Below, piece after piece: positions 32,176 through 41,700 of a stretch of 64,000 bases of DNA; the first letter of the stretch is position 1; every line of letters begins with the position of its first letter. The stretch covers positions 1-64,000 of the forward strand of contig JAIBCN010000174.1 of NCBI GenBank assembly GCA_019694155.1, given 5' to 3'. The DNA is from Vicinamibacteria bacterium. GTDB taxonomy: Bacteria; Acidobacteriota; Vicinamibacteria; Fen-336; JAGNNV01. The notes under the pieces were generated by a model. That model was not told the origin of the DNA, ran no database searches, and worked only from the letters and a program-made list of their open reading frames with translations. A program made the translations under genes and the position numbers.

Positions 32176-34104
32176 CTAGGCGTTCGCCATCGCGGCGTCC
32201 GGCTGGGCGATCTTTTCGATGCGCACCGCCGCCGCCTTGAACTCGGCGGTGCCGGATTTGGGATCGGTCGCATCGATGGTGAGGCGGTTCGTCTCGACCT
32301 CTTCGGGAAAGTGAAAGGTCATGAACACCAGTCCGGCTCGCAGCCCCGGATCGATCCGCACCTTGGCGATGATGTCGCCGCGCCGGGAGACGACGCGCAC
32401 GCGCTCGTCGTCCACCACGCCGAGCGAACGCGCTTCTGCGGGAGAGATCTCGATCGCCTCGCCTTCACGCAGGGGCGAGGCGAAAGCGCGGGTCTGCACA
32501 CCGGTGTTGTAGGAGTCGAGCTTGCGGCCGGTGGTGAGGCGCAGCGGGAACTCCGCGGTGATCTTGTCCACGGGAGGATCGTCGACCACGGGCGAAAAGG
32601 GCGCGAGCGGACCGCGGACTTCGGGATTCTTGTCCCACAGGCGCGCGTGCAGGAACTTCGTGCCCGGATGCGTTTCGTCGGGGCACGGCCACTGAATGCC
32701 GCCCAGTTCCTCGATGTGCCTGTACGACATGCCCGCATGCATGGGAGAAAGCGTGCGCAGTTCGTCCCACGCGGCTTCGGCCGTGTAGTCGGGCCAGGCC
32801 GCGCCCAGACGCCGGGCAAGCTCCGTGATGATCCAGATGTCGTCCTTCGCGTGCCCCGGAGGATCGAGGGCCTTGCGCACGCGCTGGACGCGCCTCTCGC
32901 TGTTGGTCACCGTGCCGTCGGTTTCGAACGCGGCGACGGACGCCGGGAACACGACGTGAGCGAGCTCCGCGGTCTTCGTCATGAAGATGTCCTGCACGAT
33001 GAGCAGGTCGCGGGTTGCGAGGAGATGACCGGCCCGGGTGATGTCGGCTTCCGAGGACGCGGGGTTTTCGCCGATCACGTAGAGCGCGCGCAGGTCGCCG
33101 TGCTCCATGGAGTCGAACATCTGGGTGAGGTTCAAGCCGTACTTCGGCGTGATGGGCACGCCCCACGCCTTCCCGAAGCGCTTCCGCGCCTCCGCGTCCT
33201 TCTCTATGTCCTGGAAGCCGGGGAGCTTGTTGGGGATGGCGCCCATGTCGCCGCCGCCCTGGACGTTGTTCTGCCCGCGCAGCGGGTTGAGACCGCTTCC
33301 GTAGCGGCCCACGTGGCCGGTGAGCAGACCGAGGTTGATGAGGGAAAGGACGTTGTCGACCGCGTTGTGATGTTCGGTGATCCCAAGCGTCCAGCAGAGG
33401 ATGGCCCGGTCGGCGCGGGCATACATGTGCGCCAGCTCGCGAATCGCGGCCGCGGGAACCCCGGTCACCCGCTCGCCGCGCTCGAGAGTCCAGTCCATGA
33501 CCGCGGCCTGGTAGGCCGCGAAGTCCGAGGTGCCGTTCTCGATGAAGGCGCGGTTGTGCAGGCCGTTCACGATGATCTCGCGGGCGATGGTGTGCGAGAG
33601 AGCGATGTCGGAGCCGACGTTCAAGCCGAGCCACAGGTCCGCGAACTGCGCGGAGGACGTCTTGCGGGGGTCGACCACGACGAGCTTCGCCCCGTTCCTG
33701 ATCCCCTTCAGGACGTGGTGAAAGAAGATGGGGTGCGCCTCACGGGCGTTCGACCCCCACAACAGAATGAGGTCCGTGTGCTCGACTTCCTCGTACGAGC
33801 TCGTCCCCCCGCCTGCGCCGAATACCGTCGCCAGACCGACGACGCTTGGGGCGTGTCAGGTTCTGTTGCAGCTGTCGATGTTGTTGCTCTTGAGCACCTG
33901 ACGGGCGAACTTCCCGGCGACGAAGTTCATCTCGTTGGTGGCCTTCGAGCAGCTGAAGATGCCGACTCCCGCGCCGCCCTTCGCTTCGGTAGCCGCCTTG
34001 AGCCCGGCAGCCGCCCGATCGAGGGCCTCGTCCCAGGTCGCGACTCGAAGAGCGCCGTTGTCGCGAACCATGGGTTCGGTGAGTCGAGGCAGTCCGTTAT
34101 GCAT
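32176..34104 (-). CDS. Formate dehydrogenase molybdopterin subunit, selenocysteine-containing, lacking the N-terminal Fe4S4 domain
   Basis: 642 aa when the UGA at codon 83 is read as selenocysteine: KSNNIDSCNRT-U-HAPSV, which lines up with the active-site Sec-His of FdhF-type enzymes. The frame before and after the UGA is one continuous molybdopterin oxidoreductase: RVATWDEALDRAAAGL, LLWGSNAREAHP, VVDPRKT, GSGLNPLRGQNNVQGG, and a C-terminal MGD-binding domain (LTTGRKLDSYNTGVQ). A SECIS-like hairpin follows the UGA. The start is fixed by AGAGGAGG 9 nt upstream. Most FDH alpha chains begin with CxxCxxxC; here that domain sits on another subunit. No selA, selB, selC or fdhD is visible in the window. 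Confidence 0.88.
33824..33847 (-). promoter_or_regulatory. Bacterial SECIS-like hairpin
   Basis: On the minus strand the segment 8-31 nt after the UGA forms a hairpin: CGTCG (33840-33844) pairs with CGACG (33826-33830) around a 9-nt loop, TCGGTCTGG. A GGUC in the apical loop, at about this distance from the UGA, is the feature of E. coli fdhF SECIS that SelB binds. Confidence 0.68.
33856..33858 (-). other. In-frame UGA read as selenocysteine (codon 83)
   Basis: TCA on the plus strand. The codon is followed by CAC (His), and the same frame stays open with conserved residues on both sides. The alternative, a nonsense mutation, would have to hit exactly the Sec/Cys position of the family and create the hairpin context by chance. 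Confidence 0.85.
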
Positions 34105-34268
34105 TCGGGGTGTCCTCCTCTGATGAGGTTCGTTGCTACGAGCCTGGAATCATACGGCGGGCCCAGGGCCTCCTCCACCGGGACGCCTGCATTCCGGGAC
34201 GCGGCCCCGAGGGAGCGGCGGCCCTGCAGCGGAAGCAGGGGGAGCGCCCCCCGTGTAGGCTTCACACG

Positions 34269-34760
34269 ATGCGCAGGCCCCACCGCCTTCTCACGCTCGC
34301 TTCCCTCCTTCTGGTTGGATGCGCCGTTCGTTCCAAGGACCCCGCTCCCCCGGCCACGCCGCCGCCCCCGTCTCCCTCCGCGACTCCCGCGAACAAGAAC
34401 TGCGCGGCGGATGTGGCCGCCCTCGAGAGCACGGCCACGCGCATGACGTTTCGCGTCGAGAACCGATCGGTGAGCGCGAAAGCGGGGACGATCCGGGAGC
34501 TTCGCCTTCTGTTCACGCCCGCCCGCTGCCCGGCCGCCGTCGAGGGCCCGGCCGGCTGGTCCGGAACGATCGACGCGCAGGCGCCGAAGCACTACTGCGA
34601 GGTCGCGTGGGTCACCACCGGCGAGAACGGCGTCGCGGTCGGGACGAAACGGGACGGATTCGTTGCCACTTTCCGACGGGGCAAGAAGGAGCGGCCTTCG
34701 TGGGCGGTCTTTCTGAACGGCTGCGCGGTCGGCGGCCCCGCCACCTCGGGCCCACGATGA
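34269..34760 (+). CDS. Small lipoprotein, unrecognised
   Basis: 163 aa from the ATG that starts MRRPHRLLTLASLLLVGCAV, a lipoprotein signal with lipobox LVGC. A Pro-rich linker (DPAPPATPPPPSPSATP) follows, then a compact domain with four further cysteines (NCAADV, PARCPAAVEG, HYCEVAWV, LNGCAVGG), likely two disulfides, and beta-strand-like VGTKRDGFVATFRRG. I do not recognise the domain. It lies alone between the divergent formate dehydrogenase operon and the macA-like gene (99 nt gap). The frame upstream of this ATG has no signal-like sequence and is discounted. Confidence 0.6.
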   Translation: MRRPHRLLTLASLLLVGCAVRSKDPAPPATPPPPSPSATPANKNCAADVAALESTATRMTFRVENRSVSAKAGTIRELRLLFTPARCPAAVEGPAGWSGTIDAQAPKHYCEVAWVTTGENGVAVGTKRDGFVATFRRGKKERPSWAVFLNGCAVGGPATSGPR

Positions 34761-34859
34761 TCGCCTCCTGAGGCGTCCTTCGCGACTTTCCTCCGGGGGG
34801 TCCAATCCATTGGAACCTGGAGCCGCGTCCGCGCGTAGTATCCGGAAAGGGGAGTCCCA

Positions 34860-36086
34860 TTGAAACGCACTCGTGTCTTTGTCGGAGTCGGGGTCCTGAT
34901 AGTGGCTTTGGCCATTGCGGGAGCGGTCGTGTCGAAGCGCGGGCCGCAGCCCACCACCGTCCAGGCGGCCACCGTCGCCCGGGCCGATCTCCAGTCGAAG
35001 GTCACGGCGAACGGGAAGGTCCAGGCCCAGAAGAAGGTGGACATCTCGGCCACCATCGCCGGCCAGATCACGCATCTCGCGGTCAAGGAGGGCGATCGGG
35101 TCCGCAAGGGCCAGCTCCTGCTCCAGATCGACGCGGTGAACTCGCGGGCCGCCGCGCGCAGCACGGAGGCCGGGGTCCTGGCGCTCATGCGCGACCTCGA
35201 CGCCGCCCTCGCGCGGCTCGAACAGGCGAAGGACGACTTCAAGCGAACCGAGGAGAACTACAAAGCCTCGATCATCCCCGAGGCCGATTTCCGCCGGGCC
35301 CAGACGAACCTCACCAGCGCGGAAGCGGCGGTGCGGGCCGCGCAGGGCCGCATTGACCAGGCCAAGGCCACGTCGGAAGGAGCCCGCGACACCCTGGCCA
35401 AGACCACGGTCCTCTCGCCGATGGACGGCACCATCACCGCCAAGCGTGTGGAGGAGGGCGAGGTCGCGGTGGTGGGCGTGCTGAACCAGCCCGGCACCGT
35501 GCTCCTCACCGTCTCCGACATGTCCGTGGTCGAAACCGAGATGGAAGTGGACGAGACCTCCATCCCTTCGGTGAAGACGGGGCAGGAGGCGCGGGTCCGG
35601 ATCGATGCCTATCCGAACCGGACGTTCACGGGTGTGGTCACCGAAGTCGGCAACAGCCCCATCATCAACACGGGAACCCAGGCCGTCGCCATCAAGTTCA
35701 AGGTGAAGATCCAGCTCAAGGATCCGCCGCCCGACATCAAGCCCGGTCTCTCCGTGCAGGCGGACATCCTCACCGGCTTCCGCTCCCAGGCCCTCGTGAT
35801 TCCCATCCAGGCCCTGGTGGTGCGCGACATCGAGCTCAAGCCCGGCGAGACCCCCAAGCCCGGCGCCCCGCGCGACGAAGAGGGCGTGTATCTCATCGAG
35901 AACGACAAGGCGCGATTCCAGAAGCTCAAGACCGGCCTCCTCGGCGAGTTGTCGCTGGAGGTTCTCGAGGGGCTGAAAGGCGGCGAGAGCCTGATCACCG
36001 GGCCGTTCAAGGCGCTTCGCGAGATCAAGCCCGGGGACCTCGTGAAGGTGGAGAAGCCCAAGGCGAAGGACGGCTCGCCCAGCTGA
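34860..36086 (+). CDS. MacA/HlyD-like periplasmic adaptor of an ABC efflux system
   Basis: 408 aa from a TTG with AGGGGAG 5-11 nt upstream. N-terminal anchor helix VFVGVGVLIVALAIAGAVV; lipoyl/barrel-sandwich halves around KVQAQKKVDISATIAGQITH and KTTVLSPMDGTITAKRVEEG; a coiled-coil hairpin between them (about 95-180, RLEQAKDDFKRTEENYKASI); then beta-barrel domain (MEVDETSIPSVKTGQEARVR). Such adaptors link an inner-membrane transporter to an outer-membrane channel. Two FtsX/MacB-type permeases follow with 1-nt spacing, but no ATPase is present. Confidence 0.9.
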   Translation: MKRTRVFVGVGVLIVALAIAGAVVSKRGPQPTTVQAATVARADLQSKVTANGKVQAQKKVDISATIAGQITHLAVKEGDRVRKGQLLLQIDAVNSRAAARSTEAGVLALMRDLDAALARLEQAKDDFKRTEENYKASIIPEADFRRAQTNLTSAEAAVRAAQGRIDQAKATSEGARDTLAKTTVLSPMDGTITAKRVEEGEVAVVGVLNQPGTVLLTVSDMSVVETEMEVDETSIPSVKTGQEARVRIDAYPNRTFTGVVTEVGNSPIINTGTQAVAIKFKVKIQLKDPPPDIKPGLSVQADILTGFRSQALVIPIQALVVRDIELKPGETPKPGAPRDEEGVYLIENDKARFQKLKTGLLGELSLEVLEGLKGGESLITGPFKALREIKPGDLVKVEKPKAKDGSPS

Positions 36087-36087
36087 C

Positions 36088-37305
36088 ATGTCCAGGGCAG
36101 AACTGTTGCGCGAGGCGCTGCGGGCCATCCGCGCCCACGCGCTGCGTAGTTTCCTGACTCTCCTCGGCATCATCATCGGGGTGTCGACGCTCGTGGGCGT
36201 CGTCTCCGTGATCGCGGGCCTCAACAGCTTCGTGCTCGAGAAGGTCATCCAGCTGGCTCCCGACGTTTACGTGATCCAGAAGTTCGGGATCATCCGCAGC
36301 CGGGAGGAGTTCCTGGAGGCGCTCAAGCGGCGGGACCTCGACTGGAACGACTATCTCGCGATGCAGAAGAACCTGGTCCTGGCCGACGAGATCGCGGCCC
36401 AGGCCGTCGGGCAGACCGCGGTGAAGTACCGCGACCGGCGGCTCGCCGACATGCAGGTTCTCGGCACCACCGCGAACTACGGGCCGATGCTGAGGCTCGC
36501 CATCGCCGGCCGCTACTTCACGGGCGCGGAAGACGACACCGCCACCGCGGTCGCGGTCATCGGCTGGGACATCAAGGAAGAGCTCTTCCCGCAGCAGGAC
36601 CCGGTGGGGCACGACATCCTGGTGGGCGGCGCGCCCTACCGGATCATCGGCCTCGTGGAGAAGCAGGGACGGACGCTCGGGCAGAACAACGACAACAAGG
36701 TCTATATCCCGATCCAGGCCTACCGGCGCCAGTTCGGCAACCGCAATTCCCTGAACTTCCTCCTCCGAGCCCACGGCGGCGTCCCGGGAGTCGACGCGTC
36801 CTCCGAGGAGGCGCGCGCGCTGCTGCGCGCTCTGCGCCACACCCCCTTCAAGGCGCCCGATCCCTTCGGCGTCATCACCGCGGAGACGCTGCAGGAACTG
36901 TGGCGGCAGATCTCGGCGGCCGCCTTCATACTTTCCCTGCTCATTGCCTCGGTGTCTCTCGGCGTGGGCGGCATCGTGATCATGAACATCATGCTGGTGG
37001 CCGTGGTCGAGCGCACGCAGGAGATCGGCATGCGCCTCGCCGTGGGAGCGCGCAAGCGCGACATCCGCCGGCAGTTCCTGCTCGAAGCGGCCCTGCTCTC
37101 GCTCCTCGGCGGCGCCATCGGGGTCGCCGCGGGATCGGTGATCGCCCTGGTGGTGCGCGGCGCGTTGAGCTTCCCCGCCGAGGTCACTCCGGCCATCGTG
37201 GCCATGGGCCTCGTGCTCTCCGTCGTGGTGGGCGTCGCCGCGGGCTACTGGCCGGCGCGCACCGCATCGAACCTCCCCGTGGTCGATGCCCTGAGGGCCG
37301 ATTGA
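36088..37305 (+). CDS. MacB/FtsX-type ABC permease, no ATPase domain (first)
   Basis: 405 aa. MacB_PCD/FtsX layout: first helix at about 15-45 (ALRSFLTLLGIIIGVSTLVG), a large periplasmic domain (about 50-270; VAVIGWDIKEELFPQQDPVG, GAPYRIIGLVEKQG), then three C-terminal helices including VGGIVIMNIMLVAVVERTQE and IGMRLAVGARKRDIRRQFL, where the coupling helix contacts an ATPase. Full MacB has an N-terminal ATPase that is missing here. It likely forms a heterodimer with the next permease, whose ATG overlaps its stop. Confidence 0.9.
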   Translation: MSRAELLREALRAIRAHALRSFLTLLGIIIGVSTLVGVVSVIAGLNSFVLEKVIQLAPDVYVIQKFGIIRSREEFLEALKRRDLDWNDYLAMQKNLVLADEIAAQAVGQTAVKYRDRRLADMQVLGTTANYGPMLRLAIAGRYFTGAEDDTATAVAVIGWDIKEELFPQQDPVGHDILVGGAPYRIIGLVEKQGRTLGQNNDNKVYIPIQAYRRQFGNRNSLNFLLRAHGGVPGVDASSEEARALLRALRHTPFKAPDPFGVITAETLQELWRQISAAAFILSLLIASVSLGVGGIVIMNIMLVAVVERTQEIGMRLAVGARKRDIRRQFLLEAALLSLLGGAIGVAAGSVIALVVRGALSFPAEVTPAIVAMGLVLSVVVGVAAGYWPARTASNLPVVDALRAD

Positions 37306-38570
37306 TGCGACGCCCCCGCTTCCGCGTGTCGTGGATCGCGAACATCGCGTTCGCCTTCGGCGCCATGCGCGCCCACAAACTCCGGAGCTTCCTGACCCTC
37401 GTCGGGGTGATGGCGGGCGTCGCCACCGTGATCATGATGGTGAGCTTCGTGGTGGGCTTCAACAACGCGGTCACCGAGGGCTTCACCGCCTTCGGCACCT
37501 ACCTCGTGCAGTTCCAGAAGTACGAGCCGCGTTTTGGCGGGCCGAACGGCCCCCCCGAGGAGCAGCGGAACCGGCGCGATCTCACCATCGAGGACGCGCA
37601 GGCGCTGAAGCGCCTCTCGAAGCTCGCCGCCGCGGTCTCCCAGGAGCGCTACAACTTCCAGGGCGTCGTGGTGAAGGCGGGGCGCCTCGAGGCGAACGGG
37701 CCGCAGTTTCTCGGAACCAATCCCGACTACTCCGTGGCCAACACGCATTTCGTGCAGGACGGACGGTTCATCACCGAGGCGGACGTCTCTCACGCCGCCC
37801 GGGTCTGCATCATCGGTACGGATGTCGCGGACGCGCTCTTCCCACATCGCGATCCCATCGACCAGGAGCTCACCGTGAACGGCCGCGCCTATCGCGTGAT
37901 CGGCCTGTTCGAGAAGAAGGGCTCCGCCTTCGGGGGAAGCAACAACAACTTCGTGGCCGTGCCCATCACCGCATTCGACGACCAGTTTCCCGAGGTGAAG
38001 AACGGCGGCGGCGACACCATCCACATCGCCACCGTGCCCAGGCGTCCCGAGGACTACGACGCGCTCATCGAGGAGGAGACGGCGATCATGAGGACCCGGC
38101 GCGGCCTTCGCCCGAACCAGGAGAACGACTTCGCGATCTTCACGAGCGCCGGTCAGCTCGACAACTTCCGGCAGGTGACGGGCGGGGTCGCGGCGGCCAT
38201 GCTGGTGATCGCGGGTATCGCGTTGCTGGTGGGCGGCGTCGGGGTCATGAACATCATGCTCGTGAACGTCACCCAGCGCACGCGGGAGATCGGCCTTCGG
38301 AAGGCGCTCGGCGCCACCCGACGCGACATCGCCACCCAGTTCCTCATCGAGGCCGTGACCCTCACCGCGGTGGGTGGAGCCCTGGGCATCGCTTTCGGCC
38401 TCGGCGCCGCCGTGACCGCCCGATACGCCTTCGATTTCCAGGCCGCGACGCCCCTCTGGTCGGTGGTCCTGGGCTTCGCGGTATCGACGGCCGTGGGTCT
38501 CGTCTTCGGCATGTGGCCGGCGATGCGGGCAGCGCGCCAGGATCCGATCGAGGCGCTGCGATACGAGTGA
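37305..38570 (+). CDS. MacB/FtsX-type ABC permease, no ATPase domain (second)
   Basis: 421 aa from the ATG in the TGATG overlap with the previous gene. Same layout: first helix MRAHKLRSFLTLVGVMAGVA, periplasmic MacB_PCD domain (about 50-285; VCIIGTDVADALFPHRDPID), and a C-terminal FtsX part with GVMNIMLVNVTQRTREIGL and KALGATRRDIATQFLIEAVT. It is a diverged paralogue of the first permease. The pair, with the adaptor, would need a separately encoded MacB-type ATPase. A short GC hairpin follows the stop. Confidence 0.9.
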   Translation: MRRPRFRVSWIANIAFAFGAMRAHKLRSFLTLVGVMAGVATVIMMVSFVVGFNNAVTEGFTAFGTYLVQFQKYEPRFGGPNGPPEEQRNRRDLTIEDAQALKRLSKLAAAVSQERYNFQGVVVKAGRLEANGPQFLGTNPDYSVANTHFVQDGRFITEADVSHAARVCIIGTDVADALFPHRDPIDQELTVNGRAYRVIGLFEKKGSAFGGSNNNFVAVPITAFDDQFPEVKNGGGDTIHIATVPRRPEDYDALIEEETAIMRTRRGLRPNQENDFAIFTSAGQLDNFRQVTGGVAAAMLVIAGIALLVGGVGVMNIMLVNVTQRTREIGLRKALGATRRDIATQFLIEAVTLTAVGGALGIAFGLGAAVTARYAFDFQAATPLWSVVLGFAVSTAVGLVFGMWPAMRAARQDPIEALRYE

Positions 38571-38573
38571 ACG

Positions 38574-38591
38574 CGGGCCGTTAGCGGCCCG
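38574..38591 (+). terminator. GC hairpin after the permease operon, weak terminator candidate
   Basis: CGGGCCG (38574-38580), loop TTAG, CGGCCCG (38585-38591): a perfect 7-bp stem 3 nt past the stop codon. There is no U tract after it, so factor-independent termination is doubtful. The rest of the 200-nt gap to the next gene shows nothing else I can name. Confidence 0.35.
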
Positions 38592-38771
38592 GAGGGCCCC
38601 CCAGCAAGAGAGCGGGGTGCGGGGCGACGCCCCCAGCGGGGCCCAGGGGTAACCCGGATCACCGTCCAGATCAGACCCGGGTGCTACCATCGTTTCCTCA
38701 CCTTTGAAGGCGTTGGAAGCTCCCTCCGGGGGCTCGGCTCCGGACTGACAGAAAGGAGCGGATTGCGGCCT

Positions 38772-41700
38772 ATGTCTATTGCAAACAGCCACTTGACCAG
38801 GACTCTTAGGGTCGCCACGGCCTTTGGGATACTCATGTTCGCTGGGGTAAACGCCGGAGCCGGGACTTTCGGCGTGCCCGTGAACATCCACACGGACGGA
38901 CGCCTATGCACCGGCGTCAACGTTCCCGCGGGCGGTGGCTGCACGGCGGCCGCGATCAATCCGCCCGGGTGGTTCATCCTTACCGGCACCGGCGCCGCCG
39001 TCGGCGACAACGTCCACCAGATCCGCTTCTTCATCGAAGTCACTGGAACAACCCTCGACGTCCGCGTCTTCGATCCAGGCTCGAGCGGCGCCCGCGATGG
39101 CGGGACCGCGGGGCAGACGAACTACACCCTCACCAGCCCCTCGGCCACGCTCGCCAACATCAATATCACCAACGACGCGGCTCCGCCCACGCAGGATCGA
39201 CTGGCGCGACTGACCGCCGGCGGCTTCGTCGCCCTCAACGCCGGGGCCGCGTTCGCTTCGACCCCGGGCCTCCACGAACTCCGGGTCACCGTAACCGCCG
39301 CCACCGCGAACCTGCGGAATGCCTTCGGCGTCGACATTCGGGATGGAAGCGGCAACCCATTGAACGTGTACACGATCGGCCAGACGCCAGCCCCGGACAG
39401 CGCTTTCGTGGCCGGCCCGTGGAATGGAAACGCTCCCATCGCCGCGGTTTCGGCCCCGATGCCGCTCTTCGCGTACGTGGAACGCGGATGCTCGGTCATC
39501 CCCTCGAACTTCCATTCGGAGAACGCGGGGCCGGCGACCATCGTCAATGCGCTAGGGCAATCGACGAGCCTGACCCTCAGCAACACGGACGGGGTCGCGC
39601 AGACCCTGACGGTCGAGACGACGACCGCGGTCAACCAGGACGCCAATAACTACGGTCTGTGGCCGCTGACGCATAACGTGAGTTCGGGCAGCAACATCGT
39701 GGACTGGCGCTTCGCCGACTACCGGGGCTGGGCGACCGCGCCGTCGGGCGCGGCGCCGGGTGATCCGAGATCGCCGATCCGCATGTACCTGCCGAACAGC
39801 TACGCGCCTTCGGGCGGAAGCCCTAACGCGGTCGCGCCCGACGAGCCCATCCTTCGCGCGGTGTACGCCGTGGTTTCCGGCCCCAATCCGCCCGTTGTCG
39901 GCTCACCCACGCGCATGCTGATCGAAGCCGCTCTGGAAAACCCGGGGCCGGGCGCGATCAGCAACGTGATCCTTCAGATTCCCCTTCCGTCCGGCGCCGT
40001 CCTCGTCGCCGGGAGCGCGGTCGCCACCATCAACAGCCTTCCCGCCACGTGCGCCGAGCCCGGCGGCGTTCCTGGTTTCCTGGCCGGCAGCACGACCGCG
40101 ATGCAGTGCACCCTGACCGCGCCCGTGCCCCTTGGCAGCGTCGCCGCTCTCTCGCTGCGCGCGGACATCACGCCGGCCGCCGCGGGCGCCCTCAACGTCA
40201 CGGGCCGGCCTTCGCTCGCCATATCGGGAATCACCCGCGCGGGCACCACCGGCACGGCGACCACGGTACAACCTCACTGGTTCGCTCCTGGTGACTCCGT
40301 AACGATCGCCGGCGGCAGCGAGGCGGGTTACAACATCACGGGCGCCACGGTTCTCACCACACCCACGGCCACCACCTTCACGTACACGGTCCCGGGCGCG
40401 GGCGGTGCCTCCACAGGGACGATCACGGTCACCGAGAACGGTGGGGACCGTTCCGCGGTCGCCCTGTTCACGCCGGCCTACAGCAGCGCGGCGGCACGGA
40501 GCGAAAACGTGGGACCGATCTGCCAGCTCACCGGCGCCGCGGCCGCAGCACCTCCCGCCACCGTGGACCTGAGCATCACGAAGACCGACGCACCGGACCC
40601 GGTCCCGGCGGGCGGGAACATCACCTACACGATCGGCGTCAGCAACCCCATCGGCGGTAGCCCGGCGCCAAACGCCTCGATGATCGACGTGCTTCCCGCC
40701 GGTACGACGTTCCAGTCGCTCGGCGTACCGGCGGGCTGGACCTGCTCAACCCCGCCGGTCGGCGGTGCTGGAACGGTGTCGTGCACGCGGGCGACGTTCC
40801 CGGCCGGCGCCACGAGCACATTCACGCTCGTCGTTCGAGTGGCGCCGTCGACGCCCGTCGCCACCGTCATCACCAACACCGCCACGGTGGCGAGCGACGG
40901 CCTCGAGAGCAATCCATCGAACAACGCGGCCACCGCCACCACCACGGTCGGCTCGATTCTCGGGGCGCCCGCGTGCGCCACCGGAGCGACCGGGAGCCCT
41001 GCGTCCATCACGGGTGTCGTGAACGCCTACTATCCAGGCACCGCGAATGCCGCGAACGGTGCGACCTCGATCACGGTCGGAGCGAGACTGGGCGCCGCCA
41101 CCGATATCACCCCCGGCGATCTGATCCTGGTCATCCAGATGCAGGATGCGGCGATCGACTCGACGAATACCGCGGCCTACGGCGGCGCGACGAACGGCAC
41201 TACAGCCCTCAACAACGTCGGGCGCTACGAGTACGGAGTGGCCACGAACACGGTGGGCGCCGGCGGCGGCACGGTCAATCTCGCGGGCGGGCTGACGCGA
41301 GGCCCCTACACCAACGCCGCCGCGAGCGGCACTCAAGGGCAGCGCAGGTTCCAGGTTGTGCGCGTGCCGCAGTATGCGAGCACGACGCTCACGAGCGGCC
41401 TCACGGCTCTGCCGTGGAACGGCGCGGTCGGGGGCATCCTGGCCGTGGACGTGGCCGGAAGCCTCGGACTGGGCGGCGCCACGGTGGACGTCTCGGGCCT
41501 CGGCTTCCGCGCCGGCCAGGGCCGCGGCCTCGGCGGCGGCGCCGGCACCGACGTCGACTATCGGAATCCGTCGGCGCAGAACGTCCATGGTTCCAAAGGC
41601 GAAGGCATCGCGGGAACGCCCCAGTATCTGTGGAGCGCCGCCGGGGGCGCGGTGGATACGACTATTGACGGTTATCCCAACGGCAGCTCGGCGCGCGGCC

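Noticed and set aside
33856-33858. Formate dehydrogenase as a pseudogene broken by a stop codon
   Set aside because: The UGA is at the known Sec position, is followed by a SECIS-like hairpin, and both sides are fully conserved.
33927-36248. 773-codon minus-strand frame across the lipoprotein and macA-like genes
   Set aside because: Antisense to clearly recognisable coding sequence; no motif or start signal.
38592-38762. Riboswitch upstream of the giant surface protein
   Set aside because: Several short GC hairpins can be drawn, but none matches a known riboswitch core; nothing supported.
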